64,000 nucleotides of DNA from positions 186,001 through 250,000 of the forward strand of contig JAALGY010000059.1 of the NCBI GenBank assembly GCA_032358165.1, written 5' to 3'. This document shows positions 38,853 through 50,754 of this stretch, piece after piece; position 1 is the stretch's first letter, and each line of letters begins with the position of its first letter. Origin of the DNA: Diplosphaera chodatii. Its lineage: Eukaryota; Chlorophyta; Trebouxiophyceae; Prasiolales; Stichococcaceae. The notes beneath the pieces are model-generated. The model saw only the letters and a list, made by a program, of their open reading frames with translations. It made no database searches and was not told where the DNA came from. Position numbers and translations under genes: made by a program.

Positions 38853-41800
38853 ATGTGGTGGGGCTGCCTGCCAGCGCTTGGCATGTACCGATGTACTACC
38901 GGGGTAATTGAGGGCACCAGGATGTTGCTCAAGGAGTGCATCTGGTGTCACCACCACCGCTGCCTGACATGTGTGCCCTGCATGCAGGTTCTTCTATGCG
39001 GTCAGCCTGCCGCTGCTCCTGGGCGGCATCATCTACATGCTGTGGTTCATGCCCGCCCCCGACACACCGACGTCAGTGAAGGTCAACGTCGGCTTGGCTT
39101 GGTAAGAGTCCCTGACAGCAGCATGTGCTCACAAGGGACGCACTCGGCGCTGCGCTTATGGTTCTGCAATCTGGCCTTTTATCAGCATGCATGACACCTC
39201 TATATCAGCAGCTAATTGCACACAGCAGCTGCCATTGGTGAAAAGCATCCGTGAATGTGGGGATGCGCAGGTTTGCGGCGCTGTCAACGCTGGTGCTGGT
39301 GCCGACGGATGTGGCGACCACCCTGGAGGACGAGCCGGCGGCGCTGCTGTGGCTGTGGTGGCGCATCGTGTACTGGTGCGTGCCCACGTCTTGACGCGCG
39401 TGTCGCCTGAAGCAGCCAGTGATAGCTGCAACCCATCAGGAGGGGAACATGGCAGCACTGGTGTGGCATACTCAGCACACGTTCTGCTTGTATCATCATA
39501 CAGCTGCTTGAGTGGTCAACGGCAAGGAGTGGACCAGCTGTGTCATGTGGTCCTCCATTGTCGAGCACAGCCATACTGTGCACAGGCGTGACTACTGTGT
39601 GCGCATCGCACTCGTGTAGATGTGGTATTTGTGGAAGCTGTACACGCCTGGGCAATCTGTCAAAAGAGCAACAGGGACCTCCCCGGCCTTAGGTGTTTGT
39701 GACGAGAGGTGTCAGAGGTGCAGGCGCTGCGTCCAGCAGTGGCTGCTGAGTGTCGTGTGGGCTGATGTGCAAGGTTCTGTGGCGCGCTGCGCAGGTACGG
39801 CTTCATCGGGCAGTTCGTGTGGCTGCCGCTGCACCAGGAGTACGTGGACAGCGGGCACTTCACCTGGAACGAGCGCCTGGTGTCCGCGCTGCGCAAGTAG
39901 GGTTTAGGGTTTACCACAGCTTGGTGACGTGCTTGGGGACCGCAAGATGGCGGTGGCGACACAATGCTGTTCTGCATATTCAATCTCAGCAAGCAGCAAG
40001 AGCTCGCGCGCTGCCCCCTGGACGTGCTGATGACTCTTGATTCTGTGCTCCATCTGATGCATCCCAAGTGGTGTACAGGCAGAGAACCGCGTCGAAGGCA
40101 CTCAGTGACACCTCATGTGCGACGCTGCAGTAACTTGATGCTGTACGCGCTGCTGGGTGGGCTGGGGGCGCTGGGCATCCTGGCGCTGCTGGTCTTCGGC
40201 CACCTGACCGTCCAGTCGGTGGTCGGCATCGCCATCGCGCTGTCCAACGCCTTCGGGCTCATCGCAGGTGCTCTCATTGCACGGGCCTGCAGCCTTTCTG
40301 CGTACCCTGCTCAGAGATGTGAGAGTGCTGTATCTGGTGCGTACTTGCATGCCCTCATTCTGGACTTGCGAACGAGTGTTGCTAGAGCCGGGCAAGCATA
40401 CCCACCACCGTCGTGCAGGCATCTTCCTGATGGGCTACGGCCTGGTGGCCATCCCGCGCACGCTGTGGCGGCTGGCGGACGTGCGCGGCCGGCAGCGGCT
40501 GACGTGCCACCAGGCCGGCGTCCAGGCCCGCAAGGCGCTCGACGCCCACAAGTGCGGTTTGGCGCTGTGCTTGATGGTGCTCAGGCTCCGACGGCGAGCA
40601 ACAGACGGCGTGCCAAGCACCTTGCTCTCGCCCAGGCAGCGCATGTCACCCGGGCTCCACGTGCAGCTAGCTGCCGCCGGATCAAAGCCCCTGCATCTGC
40701 CGCCCGGCAGGCAGCTCATGGTGGAGGTGGCGACGGCGCACAAGGTGGCGGGCATGTTCGGGCGGCGCAACCCGATGCGCCGCTACATGGACAAGATCAC
40801 CGCGATGGCCGACGAGCTGGGTGCGCCTTGTGGTCGCCTGGAGTGGGCTGTGCAGTCGAGTGACATGACGGGACGGCGGCTCAGCCGCCGTCGCCGTGTA
40901 GCGGGCCATGCAGGGGGCTCCCGAGGAGCAGTCTGCTTGGAACTTCTGCACGTACAGCGGCTGCTGCAACCTGCTTGCCAGACCGCCTGTCTCACCGTCA
41001 ACTACCTCGTCGTGATAGTCGCACTCCCTGCCTTTGCCCTGGGCAAGTAACCTGCCAGGTTACTCCTGAGAAACACAGCCACGTCTTCAGCTGGCGGAGG
41101 CTTGGGCACCAGGCGCAACTGAGCTGCCTGATGGCAGCGGCCCGCACCATGCCAGCATACCGCTGCATGAATGTCAAGTCCAACCTCTGCAGGCGCGGAT
41201 GTGTCGCCGGGCGCGATCGAGCTGCCGGACGACGTGGACCTGGACTACTTCGACCGGCACGACCTGGGGCGGCTGCGGCGGCGGCTGCGCACCGCGGTGC
41301 AGCGCTTCCGCCGCGAGCGCGAGCGCTACCTGGAGCTCGTCCTCTCCTACATCGACGTGCGGCCTGGATCACGTTGCCTAGAAAGCCCTGCGGATTCCCT
41401 GCAAATTGTGCTGCAGCGCTGACGGGCAGCTGGTCAGGGTGGCAAGGTGCTGCGCTGCAAGCAGCAGCACCTCACCGAACGCTAGCAAGACCCGTCAGCA
41501 GGTGTCAGCAGCAGCCCTCACGGACTCGAGGCTGACAGCATGTCCCTCATTCCGCTGATGTGCTGCATTTCCTGGACATCCTGCGCAATGCCAAGCACGA
41601 CCGCGCTCCTGTGTGTTCAGCCTCGACCCTGAACCCTCCTGCCACACCCTCAGCATCCTGCTGCCGCGCCGCAGGTGGAGGACGTGCTGCGCAACGCCGA
41701 GCGGGGGCCGGGTCCCTTTGTGTCCAGCACCGCGGCGCGCGCCGAGCTGCCCCACTGGGCGGCCACCCTGCAGTGGTGGTGGCGCTGCCGCCTGTCCAAA

Positions 41801-44800
41801 TGGGTCTTCAGGTGTGCAGTCCACTTCTACCGTGGAGCAGCATCACTCGCATCATGGCTCGAGTCACGCGCCAATCGTAGCGTGTCATGTGGCGCTGTGA
41901 CCTGCCAGTCATTTTCCGATGCACTGTGCTCATCATCCTTGGTCCTGCGACAAGCATTCATGCGGCTGTGCACACGCCGCAGGGCGATCGCGGTGGTGTG
42001 CGGCGCGGCGTCGGTGGCGGTCATCCTGGCGGAGGCGTCCATCTCGCCGGCGCTGCCGAACCTCAGCCTGTTCAGCCGCGGGCTGCACGCGCTGCAGGGC
42101 AGCCAGACGGCCACGGAGATCTTCTGCTTCGCGACGCTCATCTACCCCATCGCCGCCGCGTACTACGGCCTGTACAAGTGGGTTTGTCCAGCCACAGGGT
42201 TGAACAGAATACTGCCTGTCAGTCCCAACTGTGTGCTTGTTTGAGGAAAGTGTGTTGCAGACTATCACAGGCACTGCTCTCTTGATACCTGCAGCTGCTA
42301 CGTCTCACAGCTGTGGCATGACGGTTTGGTGGCGCCGCAGGATGGGCCAGTTCAGCTTCTACCTGCTGGTGCCGCGGCACACGCCCGCCTACAGCCTGCT
42401 GGCCAACGCGGCGCTGTGCTGCCGCTTCGGGCCGCCGCTCGCCTTCAACTTCATGGCCGCGCTGGCGATGCCGCCCTCGCCGCACCACTCCTGGCGGGTA
42501 AGCCGTCTGCTTGCTGTCATGCATGGTTGCACCATGGCTCCCCTCAGGACGGAAGCAGACCGATGCATGGGATGTATGGAATGTGGACTCTGCTGTATAA
42601 CAGTAAACCAGGCCATCACAGAGGGAAGGCATTCAAATTTAATGTCCTGTTTGAGGATGCAGGATGTGACAGACAGCGTGTTCTATGACGAGTTTGGGCG
42701 CATCATGATGAACGCGCCGATCGTGGGCCTGGACTTCACGCGCTACCTGCCCGTCATCATCGTGCCCTACGCCCTGCTGCAGGTGCGTTTCTTGAAACTG
42801 ACGGGATCTGTGCGGGCACCAGTCAGGCGTCTCCCTGTTGATGTCATCAGGGTCGAAGTGGGCTGCGTGTCACGCTGTCCACCATGAGAACGTCGAGGTT
42901 TTGGCACACCTGTCCTTCGTCGTCTGCATGGGGGATTGCATGGGCATTCGTACCCACTTCGATCCAGCCTCAATAGGTTGGTCATTTGTATACATGCGGC
43001 GGACGAGCTGCAAGTCCGAAGCAGTCTGAACGTTGTTTTGATGTGCCCAAGAACTTGGGATGCTGCCAGCAGATGGTCCTGGAAATGGCTGGCAACCTGT
43101 GTGCCATGTGCCACACATCACCCCTGCTGCTCGGCTGGCGGGCAACCTGCTGCATTTTCAGGCTGTCAGTCCAGGCTAACAACTGGGAAGTTGAGTACCG
43201 TTGCAGCACGATGGGCAGGCTATCAGGCAAGGAACAACAAGTGCATGGAGAAGGTCGTATAGGGTGGCAGGTCAGGCCAAAGCGTCACAGGAAACGATGC
43301 TCTGCCATGCAGGTGTTCGGCGTGTTCAACAGCGTGCTGGGCGCGGTGGTGCCCAACTCACGCATCGAGTTCGACGACGACTGGGAGGAGAAGTCGGACG
43401 TTGCCGCGACCGGCTCCCGCATGCTCAGGTGCACCCATTCCGCACATACTTGCACAAATCCATGTGTTGCTGTTAATGTGCTAGCTGTGGAGTCCTGAGT
43501 ATCTTGCTGTGGCCAAGCAATGCCATGGAAACCTGAGAAGCAAGCTGTGCCTGGAGGATTTGGAGCAATGACTGTATTTGCGAGTAGCATGCCTGGATTG
43601 GTCCCCATGCCATGCCTCACGATCGGCATGACGGACACTGTGCATGCATAGTCAGCACGGTGTGACGGTGCTGTGATCGAGACATGGCCGCGGCGCAGGC
43701 TGCACACCGAGATGTCAAAACCTGCAGCCTCATTTGCTGTAGCTGATTGCATTGTGTTGGACTGAGCCACTCGCTGCAGAGCAGTCATTCTCCTGCGTCA
43801 TCTGATGGCCTGACAAATTCCAACCCTCTGTCCCGCAGGCAGGAGGCGGCCAATCACGCAGCGGGGCAGCCGCTGGGCGCCACGATCCGCGTCGACGGCG
43901 GCAGCGGCGAGGCCGGCGGCCTGCTGGAAGGCCTGGGCGGCAAGGGGGCCGAGTCCAGCCGCTGGTGGCGGCCGCGCGCCAACAACAGGGTGGGCACTGC
44001 TCATGTTTGCTGATCATCAGACAGCTGAAATGCAAGTACGCATGCACAAGGGTTCTGGCAGCGACGTTGTTTGATCCAACAACGCTTATATGCAACACTT
44101 GGCGCAGGGCCTATGCAGTGATTGCTGCTGCACCTGGTTGCTACAGGGCAACGCCAAGGGCGATGCGGCGCTGGAGGCGGCCGACAAGGCGCGGGCGGCA
44201 CGCGACCCCAGCGTGCAGGCGGCCTACGACCGGCTGGCCAACAGGTGAACCGACTGGGCTGCCGACCCACATCATCAGGCAGATGCACTTCTGCTATACC
44301 TGCCAGAGCCAGTCACCCTAATACTGCAACCCGCCGGAAGGCTTGCTTGACATCCAGTGTGTCAGCATACCCTCTTTTGGATCGCCACTGCAGGAGCACG
44401 CCGGGCAGGGCGGGCCCCGCAGCAGCGGTGCCAAACGGCAGCGGCGGCCGCGGCGGCGCGCCGCGGCACAGCGACAGCGACGACGAGGGGGCGCCGCTGT
44501 TCAGGCAGAACGGCGGCGCCGGCGGCGGCGCCGGCGGCAGCGGCAGCGGCAGCGGGCTGGACTCCATCTTCGCACGCATGGAGAGCGTGAGCGCCTTGCA
44601 ACCTGGATGCTTTGCTGGCGGAATTGATCGTTTCAGAAAATCGCGGGCACATGACCCCTGCTTGGTGCCGCAGAAGCTCCGTGTCGAGCTGGGCAGCACG
44701 GCACGGCACCGATCATGCTGACACCTCCATGCGCAGTCGTCGCGGCGGGGCAGCGGCACGGGCCTGAGCTCGGGGCGGTATGCGGCCGTGCCGGGGGCGC

Positions 44801-44880
44801 TGTCGGTCGAGTCGGACGGCGAGGGCGAGCAGGCGCCGGGCCGCGGCGGCGTCGCCGGCTGGTTCCGGCGGCCGCCCTGA
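38853..44880 (+). CDS. LMBR1 domain-containing protein 2 (LMBRD2) family membrane protein
   Basis: Seventeen exons, 726 residues: 38853-38857, 38988-39101, 39271-39375, 39795-39896, 40131-40267, 40419-40551, 40711-40820, 41193-41356, 41675-41811, 41983-42177, 42341-42497, 42663-42782, 43313-43428, 43839-43989, 44147-44244, 44394-44586, 44737-44880. LMBRD2 proteins are nine-pass membrane proteins linked to GPCR and trafficking signals. The start FFYAVSLPLLLGGIIYMLW matches the plant family opening MWVFYLISLPL. Then come VLVPTDVATTLEDEP, WRIVYWYGFIGQFVWLP, FLMGYGLVAIPRTLW, LDYFDRHDLGRLRRRLRTAV, VEDVLRNAE, WWWRCRLSKWVFR and LLVPRHTPAYSLL...CRFGPPLAFNF. The C-terminus is cytosolic, Gly/Ser-rich and charged. 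Exon 1 contributes only ATGTG. It is the sole nearby ATG that restores phase and gives M-W-F-F-Y. The intron after 39896 begins with two TTTAGGG-type units. Confidence 0.85.
39899..39913 (+). repeat. Telomere-like (TTTAGGG) motif at an intron start
   Basis: The LMBRD2 intron after 39896 opens GTAGGGTTTAGGGTTTACC, two units of the plant/green-algal telomere repeat directly downstream of the donor. Similar shorter motifs lie at 7413-7423, 26112-26122 and 28216-28228, all within introns. Confidence 0.75.
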
Positions 44881-45554
44881 GCCTGGCGGCGGGCTGCCTA
44901 GGCACGAGCCGCGGGCAGCGCGTGCGGACAGTGTGCGGCGGCGCATGCTTGCGGCTGGGCAGGGTGTGCACCCAGACCGTTGTGCCCGTCGCCGGCCGCC
45001 ACGATCCTGCCAGGCTGCCATTCGGCCCGCAATGATACCCGACATGAGTCAGCCGTAGGTCAAGGACGCTGAACTGGTAAGTGTCAGGCGGCTTGCATGG
45101 GATTAGCAGCACGAAGCCCAGTGTGTAGCATCCTTACACCTTTTGAGGGCAAGGAACAGGATTGTCGCCGGCTACCGAGCTGGCTTCATGCACTGAGCTT
45201 CAGGTTCCGGTGAAGGTGCAGCTGGGGACCCGCACCATGATGTTTTGATAAGGCCAGGAATGCGCAACCCCTAATGTACTGGACCGGAAGCCCCTATCGG
45301 CCTGATAGGCGCCCCGGCGGGTGCGCCCCGTTGATGTCATACCCGGCACGCGGACACAGCATGTGCAGAGGGCACAGCAGCGCACACCGCGGATCGCGTC
45401 GCCCGCAGATCTTTGGCGCCTACACCCACCGCATCGGATCAGGCAGCGCGTCAGCAGGTAGTTGGGTGATCGGGGGCAGGAGCAAGCAGCCCGAGCATTC
45501 ACCTAACTGGCATCCCCTCTGTGCGCGTGAGCAGCGGGCCGCCCAGATCCGGCA
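44881..45554. promoter_or_regulatory. Intergenic region upstream of the bZIP gene
   Basis: This 674-base gap lies between two plus-strand genes. It should hold the LMBRD2 3' UTR and the bZIP promoter. No exon, TGTAA motif or named element was seen. Confidence 0.35.
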
Positions 45555-48500
45555 ATGGACGAGGCGCCGCCGGATCTGGCCTCGGCGGCTTCGCCTGCAG
45601 ACGACGGGTTCGTGGCCTGGCTGGCGGCGCTCACGGAGACCGGCACCCCTGCGGGCCAGGCTGAGCTGGATGCGGGTCCGGATGTGCCGCTGGCGGCGGT
45701 GGACCTGGACACGCTGCTGGCGCCGCCCGCCGCCTTCACGCCGCCGCCGGAGGCCTGCCAGCCGCCGCTGCAGGGGGTGCACCCGGGCCTGGGGCCGCGC
45801 CAGCAGGCGCGCGACGAGCAGCAGAGGTTCGGCACCTCGCTGCCGCAGGCGCAGCCGATGCAGCAGCAGTTGGGCGCCCAGCAGCAGCAGCAGCTGCAGT
45901 ATCGACAGCAGCAGCAGGCGACGTTTGCGCCCACGCAGCAGCAGCCGCAGCAGCAGCAGATGTTCTCGCAGCACCCCGCGCTGCTGGGCGGGCAGCCCGC
46001 GGTCACGGCGCAGGCCGTCGCCATGCCCTCCCAGCCGGCCGGCCCCTGGCCCCAGGGCCCCCAGCAGCGGCAGAGCCGCCCGCAGCAGCCGCCGCAGCTG
46101 CTGCAGGCGGTGCACCTGCAGCACGGCGGCCAGGCGCCCCCGCAGCCGCTGCAGAACGCCGGCAGCTCCGAGTCCGTCACGGCCGGCATCGCAGCACGGG
46201 GTACGGCCGCCCCGCGCCGTGTGCTGTGTGCTTCAAGCAGAAGAATGCAGCAGACCATGTTCAGTAGTGGGCCAAACATGGGCGTCTGCCTGCACTCCGT
46301 CGCATCGACAGCGTCGCCACATGCGTGCGTTTCCCCCCTGCAGCGTCCCTGGCCTCGGCGCCCTCGACGCGCCGCTCCAACAGCAGCGGCAGCGGCGGCG
46401 ACGCGGTGCCGTTCAGCGACGCCCAGGGCGGCGGCGCCGCGGGCGGGCCCGGCGCAGCATCGGGCGTCGAGCTGGACCCGGTCGTGGCCAAGGCGCTGCG
46501 CAAGCAGCGGCTGCTGCAGGAGAAGAACCGGCGGGCGCAGGCCCGCTTCCGGGAGCGCCAAAAGGTGAGGGCCATCCTGTCGATATTGCATGCGGCAAAT
46601 ACATGAATCCTTTTGCAGGCCCGCTTCCGGGAGCGCCAAAAGGTGAGGGCCATCCTTTTCATATTGCATGCGGCAAATACGGTAATCCTTCGTCAACACC
46701 TCGCGGAAGGCTGCTTTATGGCCAATCTGTTCCCGCGGCTGCATGGTAGTTGACTGCCGGGTGATCGTGTGGACGTCACCTTGCTGAGCCGGACCGCAGC
46801 AGAGCGTCTGGGCTGTGCATCGGGTTCAGGGACGCGCTCGTCTGCGAGAGGCACTACCAGGCACCCCCCACAGAAGCGCCAGACCCTGCCAAGGCTCCTT
46901 GGTGGCGCTCCTCACTGCGACCGTACACCCTGACACCCTCACACTTGGTGCGCCACCCTCCCGCAGAGCAAGGCGAGCGAGCAGCAGGAGCAGATCGCGG
47001 AGCTGGGGCGGCGGGTGGCGGCGCTGGAGGTGGAGCGCGCCGAGCTCGCGAGCAAGAACGCGATGCTGCAGAAGCTGGCGTCCATCCGCGGCGACGGCGC
47101 GGCCGCCGCCGCGGAGACGGTGAGCTTTTTCAAAAACTGAACGTGAACGTCAAGTTTGGGCGACACAAACCTCTGTGGTCCTGCAAAACGTGGTATCACT
47201 TGCCTTGCTGGCAGTGATGCGAGCCGGGGCCCTGTGCAGCGTGTCGCTCCGGAGCGCCCCAGCCGACTACGACAGCTGTCACACACTGGTGCCGCCTGGT
47301 GGGCTGTTTTCAGGACCACAGAACTGCGGACGCCCACTTGCCGAGAGGTGCTCTTTTTCATGATCCGCACAGGAGTCTGCGGAGGACGACGCGATCGTGG
47401 CGGCGCAGCTGGCGGATGTGGTCAACCTGATGCGGCCCGCCGACAGCGCCTGGGCCGCAAACGTGACGGCGGCCGACGTGGGCAACATCAGCATCGACGA
47501 GATGACGGCGCGGCTCAAGGTACCATGTCACCATCGCCCGGCTGGGACTGCACCGAGCATGGCACCTGACACCGGCAGGTTGCAGCAACCGTGCACGCCG
47601 ACATCGTGGCACTCCACAGCAACCGCTGACAGCGAGGGCTGGTGCCGCTGCCACGAGCAGGGGAAGGGCGTGCCTGAACAGCAGCGAGTTGCAGGGCAGG
47701 AGCCTGCTGCAACTAAAGCAAGCAGTCGGGTGGGCGTGGGGGTTGGCTCAGCTGTGCGGTGTGTCGCCCGCAGGACGGGGTGCAGGAGGTGGGGGTGCTG
47801 CTGCTGCGGGGTGGGGACAACCCGGCCTCCCCCGCCGGGCAGCGCCTCGCGCGCATCATGGCCGCGCACTCGCAGGTGAGGCGGGCTGGCGCGCTGCCCA
47901 CCTGCTGCAGCGCGTACATGCCTCTCAGCGTGGGTCCTGACTGTGTGGGTTCACAGCCGACGCTGTTGCTGCGCCCACCCGGCGCCCTCTGCAACTGGTG
48001 TTGTGTGCAGATGTGCGCCCGAGTGTTGGAAAAAACAGCTCGTTTCGTGGCCGCGCCGCAGCTCATCATCAGCTACTGCACCAAGCGCACGCGGCGGCTG
48101 CGGGCGCTGGAGATGGCGATGTTCAACGCGCAGGCGGAGCAGCACGGGCGGCCCACCCCGGAGCACTGGCGCCGCGTCATGGTGCGCTGCATGCCCCGCC
48201 GAAGTGGCAACAGAACCCCGCCCGCCTGCTTCTGCATGCGCACACTGATGCACTGGGCTGCTGCTGCGCAGCGCGTTGTCATCAGCTGGTTCCAGCGCCA
48301 GCAACATCCATCGCATCTGGGAGCGAAATGAGGACGGGAGCTTCTGGATGAGGTCGATTTTGTGTGACTCGCGCAGGAGGCGATAGAGCTGACGGAGGAC
48401 CAGCGGGTGGCGCTGCGGCGGGCGCGCGGCAGCCTGCTGTCCGTCATGTCCCAGCTCATGGCGCAGCGGCGGGAGGTGCGGTTCAAAGATCTCATCCACC

Positions 48501-50205
48501 CCCTCCCCCTTGACGGCCCCCCAGCCTGCTGCGCATCGCACTAGCTTGCTCAGCAGCGACTGCAGAGGGCTGCGCACAGTGCTCCCAACGCGCCCAGCAT
48601 GCAACCGCAGGCGATGGGGTAGTCACCCACCGTATCTGCTTGGGCACATCGCCAGCCGTCGCTGCATGTTTCGGTGGCCACAACAGACCATGTGTCCGGT
48701 TGCTGCGAGGCCAGCTGCCTGTCGTGCGACTGAGCCCACATACCATCGCATGAAGCTCCCTTGTCTCACATATCCATCCCACCGGGCATCACACACCACC
48801 GCAGGTCATCCAGCTGCTGGTGGCGGGCATGCCCTCGGCGACCGACGACATCAACAACGCCATCGGCTTCGATAAGGTGCTGCACACTCTCAAGGCAATC
48901 GTGGCTGCAAGCAGCGGCAGTTGTTGGGCGTGGTGCCGTCACTGGGCCTCCCGGCGTGCTGCTGCATGGCGGATCACCTTCCGACGGCTGCACATGGCTC
49001 CCTCCACAGCTGGCTCCGTGACTCAGAACACAGCGTCCACAGTAGCGTTTGTTGCTTCCCAGCTCAACAGAGCTTCCCGCGTGCGATGTGCAGGCCAGCC
49101 AGGCGTCGCGGCAGCTGCGGCAGAACCTGGAGGCGGAGGGGCGCCACGTGACCGAGTTCCTGCTGACGGTGGACCAGGCCATTACCCCGCTGCAGCAGGT
49201 GGGCACGGCGGCAGGAGCGTCCAGACGCCCGCAGTGCTGGCCGCTCGACGACGCACCAGCTCAGCTCAGTCAGTGGTCTGCTGTCGGGAGAAAGGGAGGC
49301 TGGATCGGACGACACTGCAGCTGCTCATCGAGCTGCTCACATACCGCATGTGCACCTGTGCAGGCGCGGTGGCTGGTGGAGAGCTACCCGTACAACCCCG
49401 ACTTCCTGTCCCTGTGCAACGTCCTGGGTGAGCCCTTCCCCTTCAGTGAACCAGGCACCGCTGTGCCAAGACAAATGCACGGTCTGGTCCACAGGCATAC
49501 TCGTACACATAACGAGGCCGAAGCCTTGCAGCTGCTCAAGTAGCTGCACCGAGGCCAGGATGGGTGACGCTGTACCCGAGCATCTATCACACCACCTATG
49601 TGCCGGCCTGCCTGCTCGCCTCCTGACATCGCCTGCGTTGTTGGCGTGCAGCGGAGGATGCGGATGAGGGGGCGTGCGCGGCGGCGGCGGCGGACACGTC
49701 CACCTGGATGACGGGGCTGGACGGCAGCAGCGGCGGCGCGGGGCTGCTGCCCCCGGGATCCGCCTTCCGCATGCTGGCGCAGGTGCGCTCTTGACAACCA
49801 GAACTGGATAGGTGTTGATGAATGTGCCCTATGTCGTAACCTGTCTGCTGCGCCCCGGCTCCGCCTTCCGCATCCTGGCGCAGGTGCTCCCTACATGTTC
49901 CCCTAGCCCGAGGTGAACATCTCGTATATTGCGGGTGACTGTTGCCATGGCAGCAATGGTATGTAGGTCCTGCATCGCCGTGTGGGATGGTTCGTTCCCT
50001 CCAATGCTCCACATGGCATGCGCAGGTTGTTGCTGCGCACCATGCGCCTAAAGAGCCAACGTGCTTCTGTGTGTAGAAGGTCTGGAGCAATGCGGCATGA
50101 ACTGCCGGGTTTTCTTGCTGCGCACAGGGGAGCGCGGCGCCGATGCAGGGTGTGGTCAGCAGCGCATCGCCACAGAGGCAGCCGCGCACGCCGCCCTCAT
50201 CATGA
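45555..50205 (+). CDS. bZIP transcription factor with Gln-rich N-terminus and long helical C-terminus
   Basis: Twelve exons, 662 residues: 45555-46200, 46344-46564, 46967-47119, 47373-47519, 47774-47875, 48011-48181, 48377-48475, 48805-48876, 49094-49198, 49364-49427, 49652-49782, 50128-50205. The N-terminus is acidic and Pro-rich (DLDTLLAPPAAF), then has long Gln/Pro tracts (about residues 85-190), typical of activation domains. The DNA-contact helix is RKQRLLQEKNRRAQARFRER, with the signature N-x7-R. Leucines at +17, +24, +31 and +38 after that Arg give the canonical zipper register. After the zipper, about 340 residues form charged helices (TRRLRALEMAMFNAQAEQH, EAIELTEDQRVALRRARGSL, ASQASRQLRQNLEAEGRHV). 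I do not recognise this C-terminal part, but the overall plan is common among chlorophyte bZIPs. Two exon ends in this gene are duplicated into their introns. Confidence 0.85.
46537..46692 (+). repeat. 78-base tandem duplication spanning the bZIP basic-region exon end
   Basis: The sequence from the GCAG at 46537 through the donor and about 45 intron bases recurs 78 bases downstream (GCAG at 46615). The second copy therefore carries its own acceptor (TTTTGCAG), 24 coding bases at 46619-46642 and a donor (GTGAGG). It reads ARFRERQK in frame. Confidence 0.9.
49743..49896 (+). repeat. About 101-base-spaced duplication of the bZIP exon 11 end
   Basis: About 50 bases covering the end of exon 11 and its donor (coding LLPPGSAFRMLAQ, then GTGCGC) recur 101 bases downstream in the intron (LLRPGSAFRILAQ, then GTGCTC). 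A few substitutions separate the copies. Confidence 0.85.
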
Positions 50206-50754
50206 ACGTGGTGCAGCAGCCCTGGCACATCGAACCGTCAAGTCAGCGGCAGCGGCGTAAAGTCTCTAGTATGGGGCATCTCATCTCTGCCGGATCTGCC
50301 GGCATGTGCAAGCTCTTGCATCACATGGTTTGTTGCAGCACTGTAAACTCTCAAATGTGGGGCGTCATACTTCCCCGGGATCTGGTGGCTTGTGGACACG
50401 TGCACATTCGTTGGTTCGTGGGCTGTATTCCATGACATTTCGTGGTTTGAGCACCTTCCGACTGTGTTCTGTGCCGCCGTGCAAAATTCCTGCGGCTGAA
50501 CCCTTGTCAACAGCTGGGCACACGTCACCCCGCCGTCACTGCTCCGCAGAGGAACCTTGCCCACCGGCCAGCTGTTGCCAGTGTTCCAGGCCCTCGACTG
50601 TGCTGCAAATTGCCAGGCGGAGCAGCCGCTGCCACCTGCAGCCGCCAGGTTTTGCCCGCCAGCCACTGTCTGACAGGCGCCTGCTGAAGGGGGTTTGACG
50701 ACTGCATCTTCGCGCGGCGTGCTTCGCGGCCGGCAGTAGTTGCGGAACACGAGC
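50206..50754. other. Intergenic region between bZIP and syntaxin genes
   Basis: It holds the bZIP 3' UTR, including a TGTAA motif at 50342-50346, and presumably the syntaxin promoter. No exon is supported. Confidence 0.4.
50342..50346 (+). terminator. TGTAA polyadenylation motif downstream of the bZIP gene
   Basis: TGTAA lies 137 bases after the bZIP stop codon, in the right orientation and at a typical 3' UTR distance for chlorophyte genes. Confidence 0.5.

Noticed and set aside
45503..46744. 413-codon minus-strand open frame rich in Cys and Ala
   Set aside because: It is the antisense of Gln/Pro-rich CAG/CCG repeats in bZIP exon 1, which naturally lack stops on the other strand.
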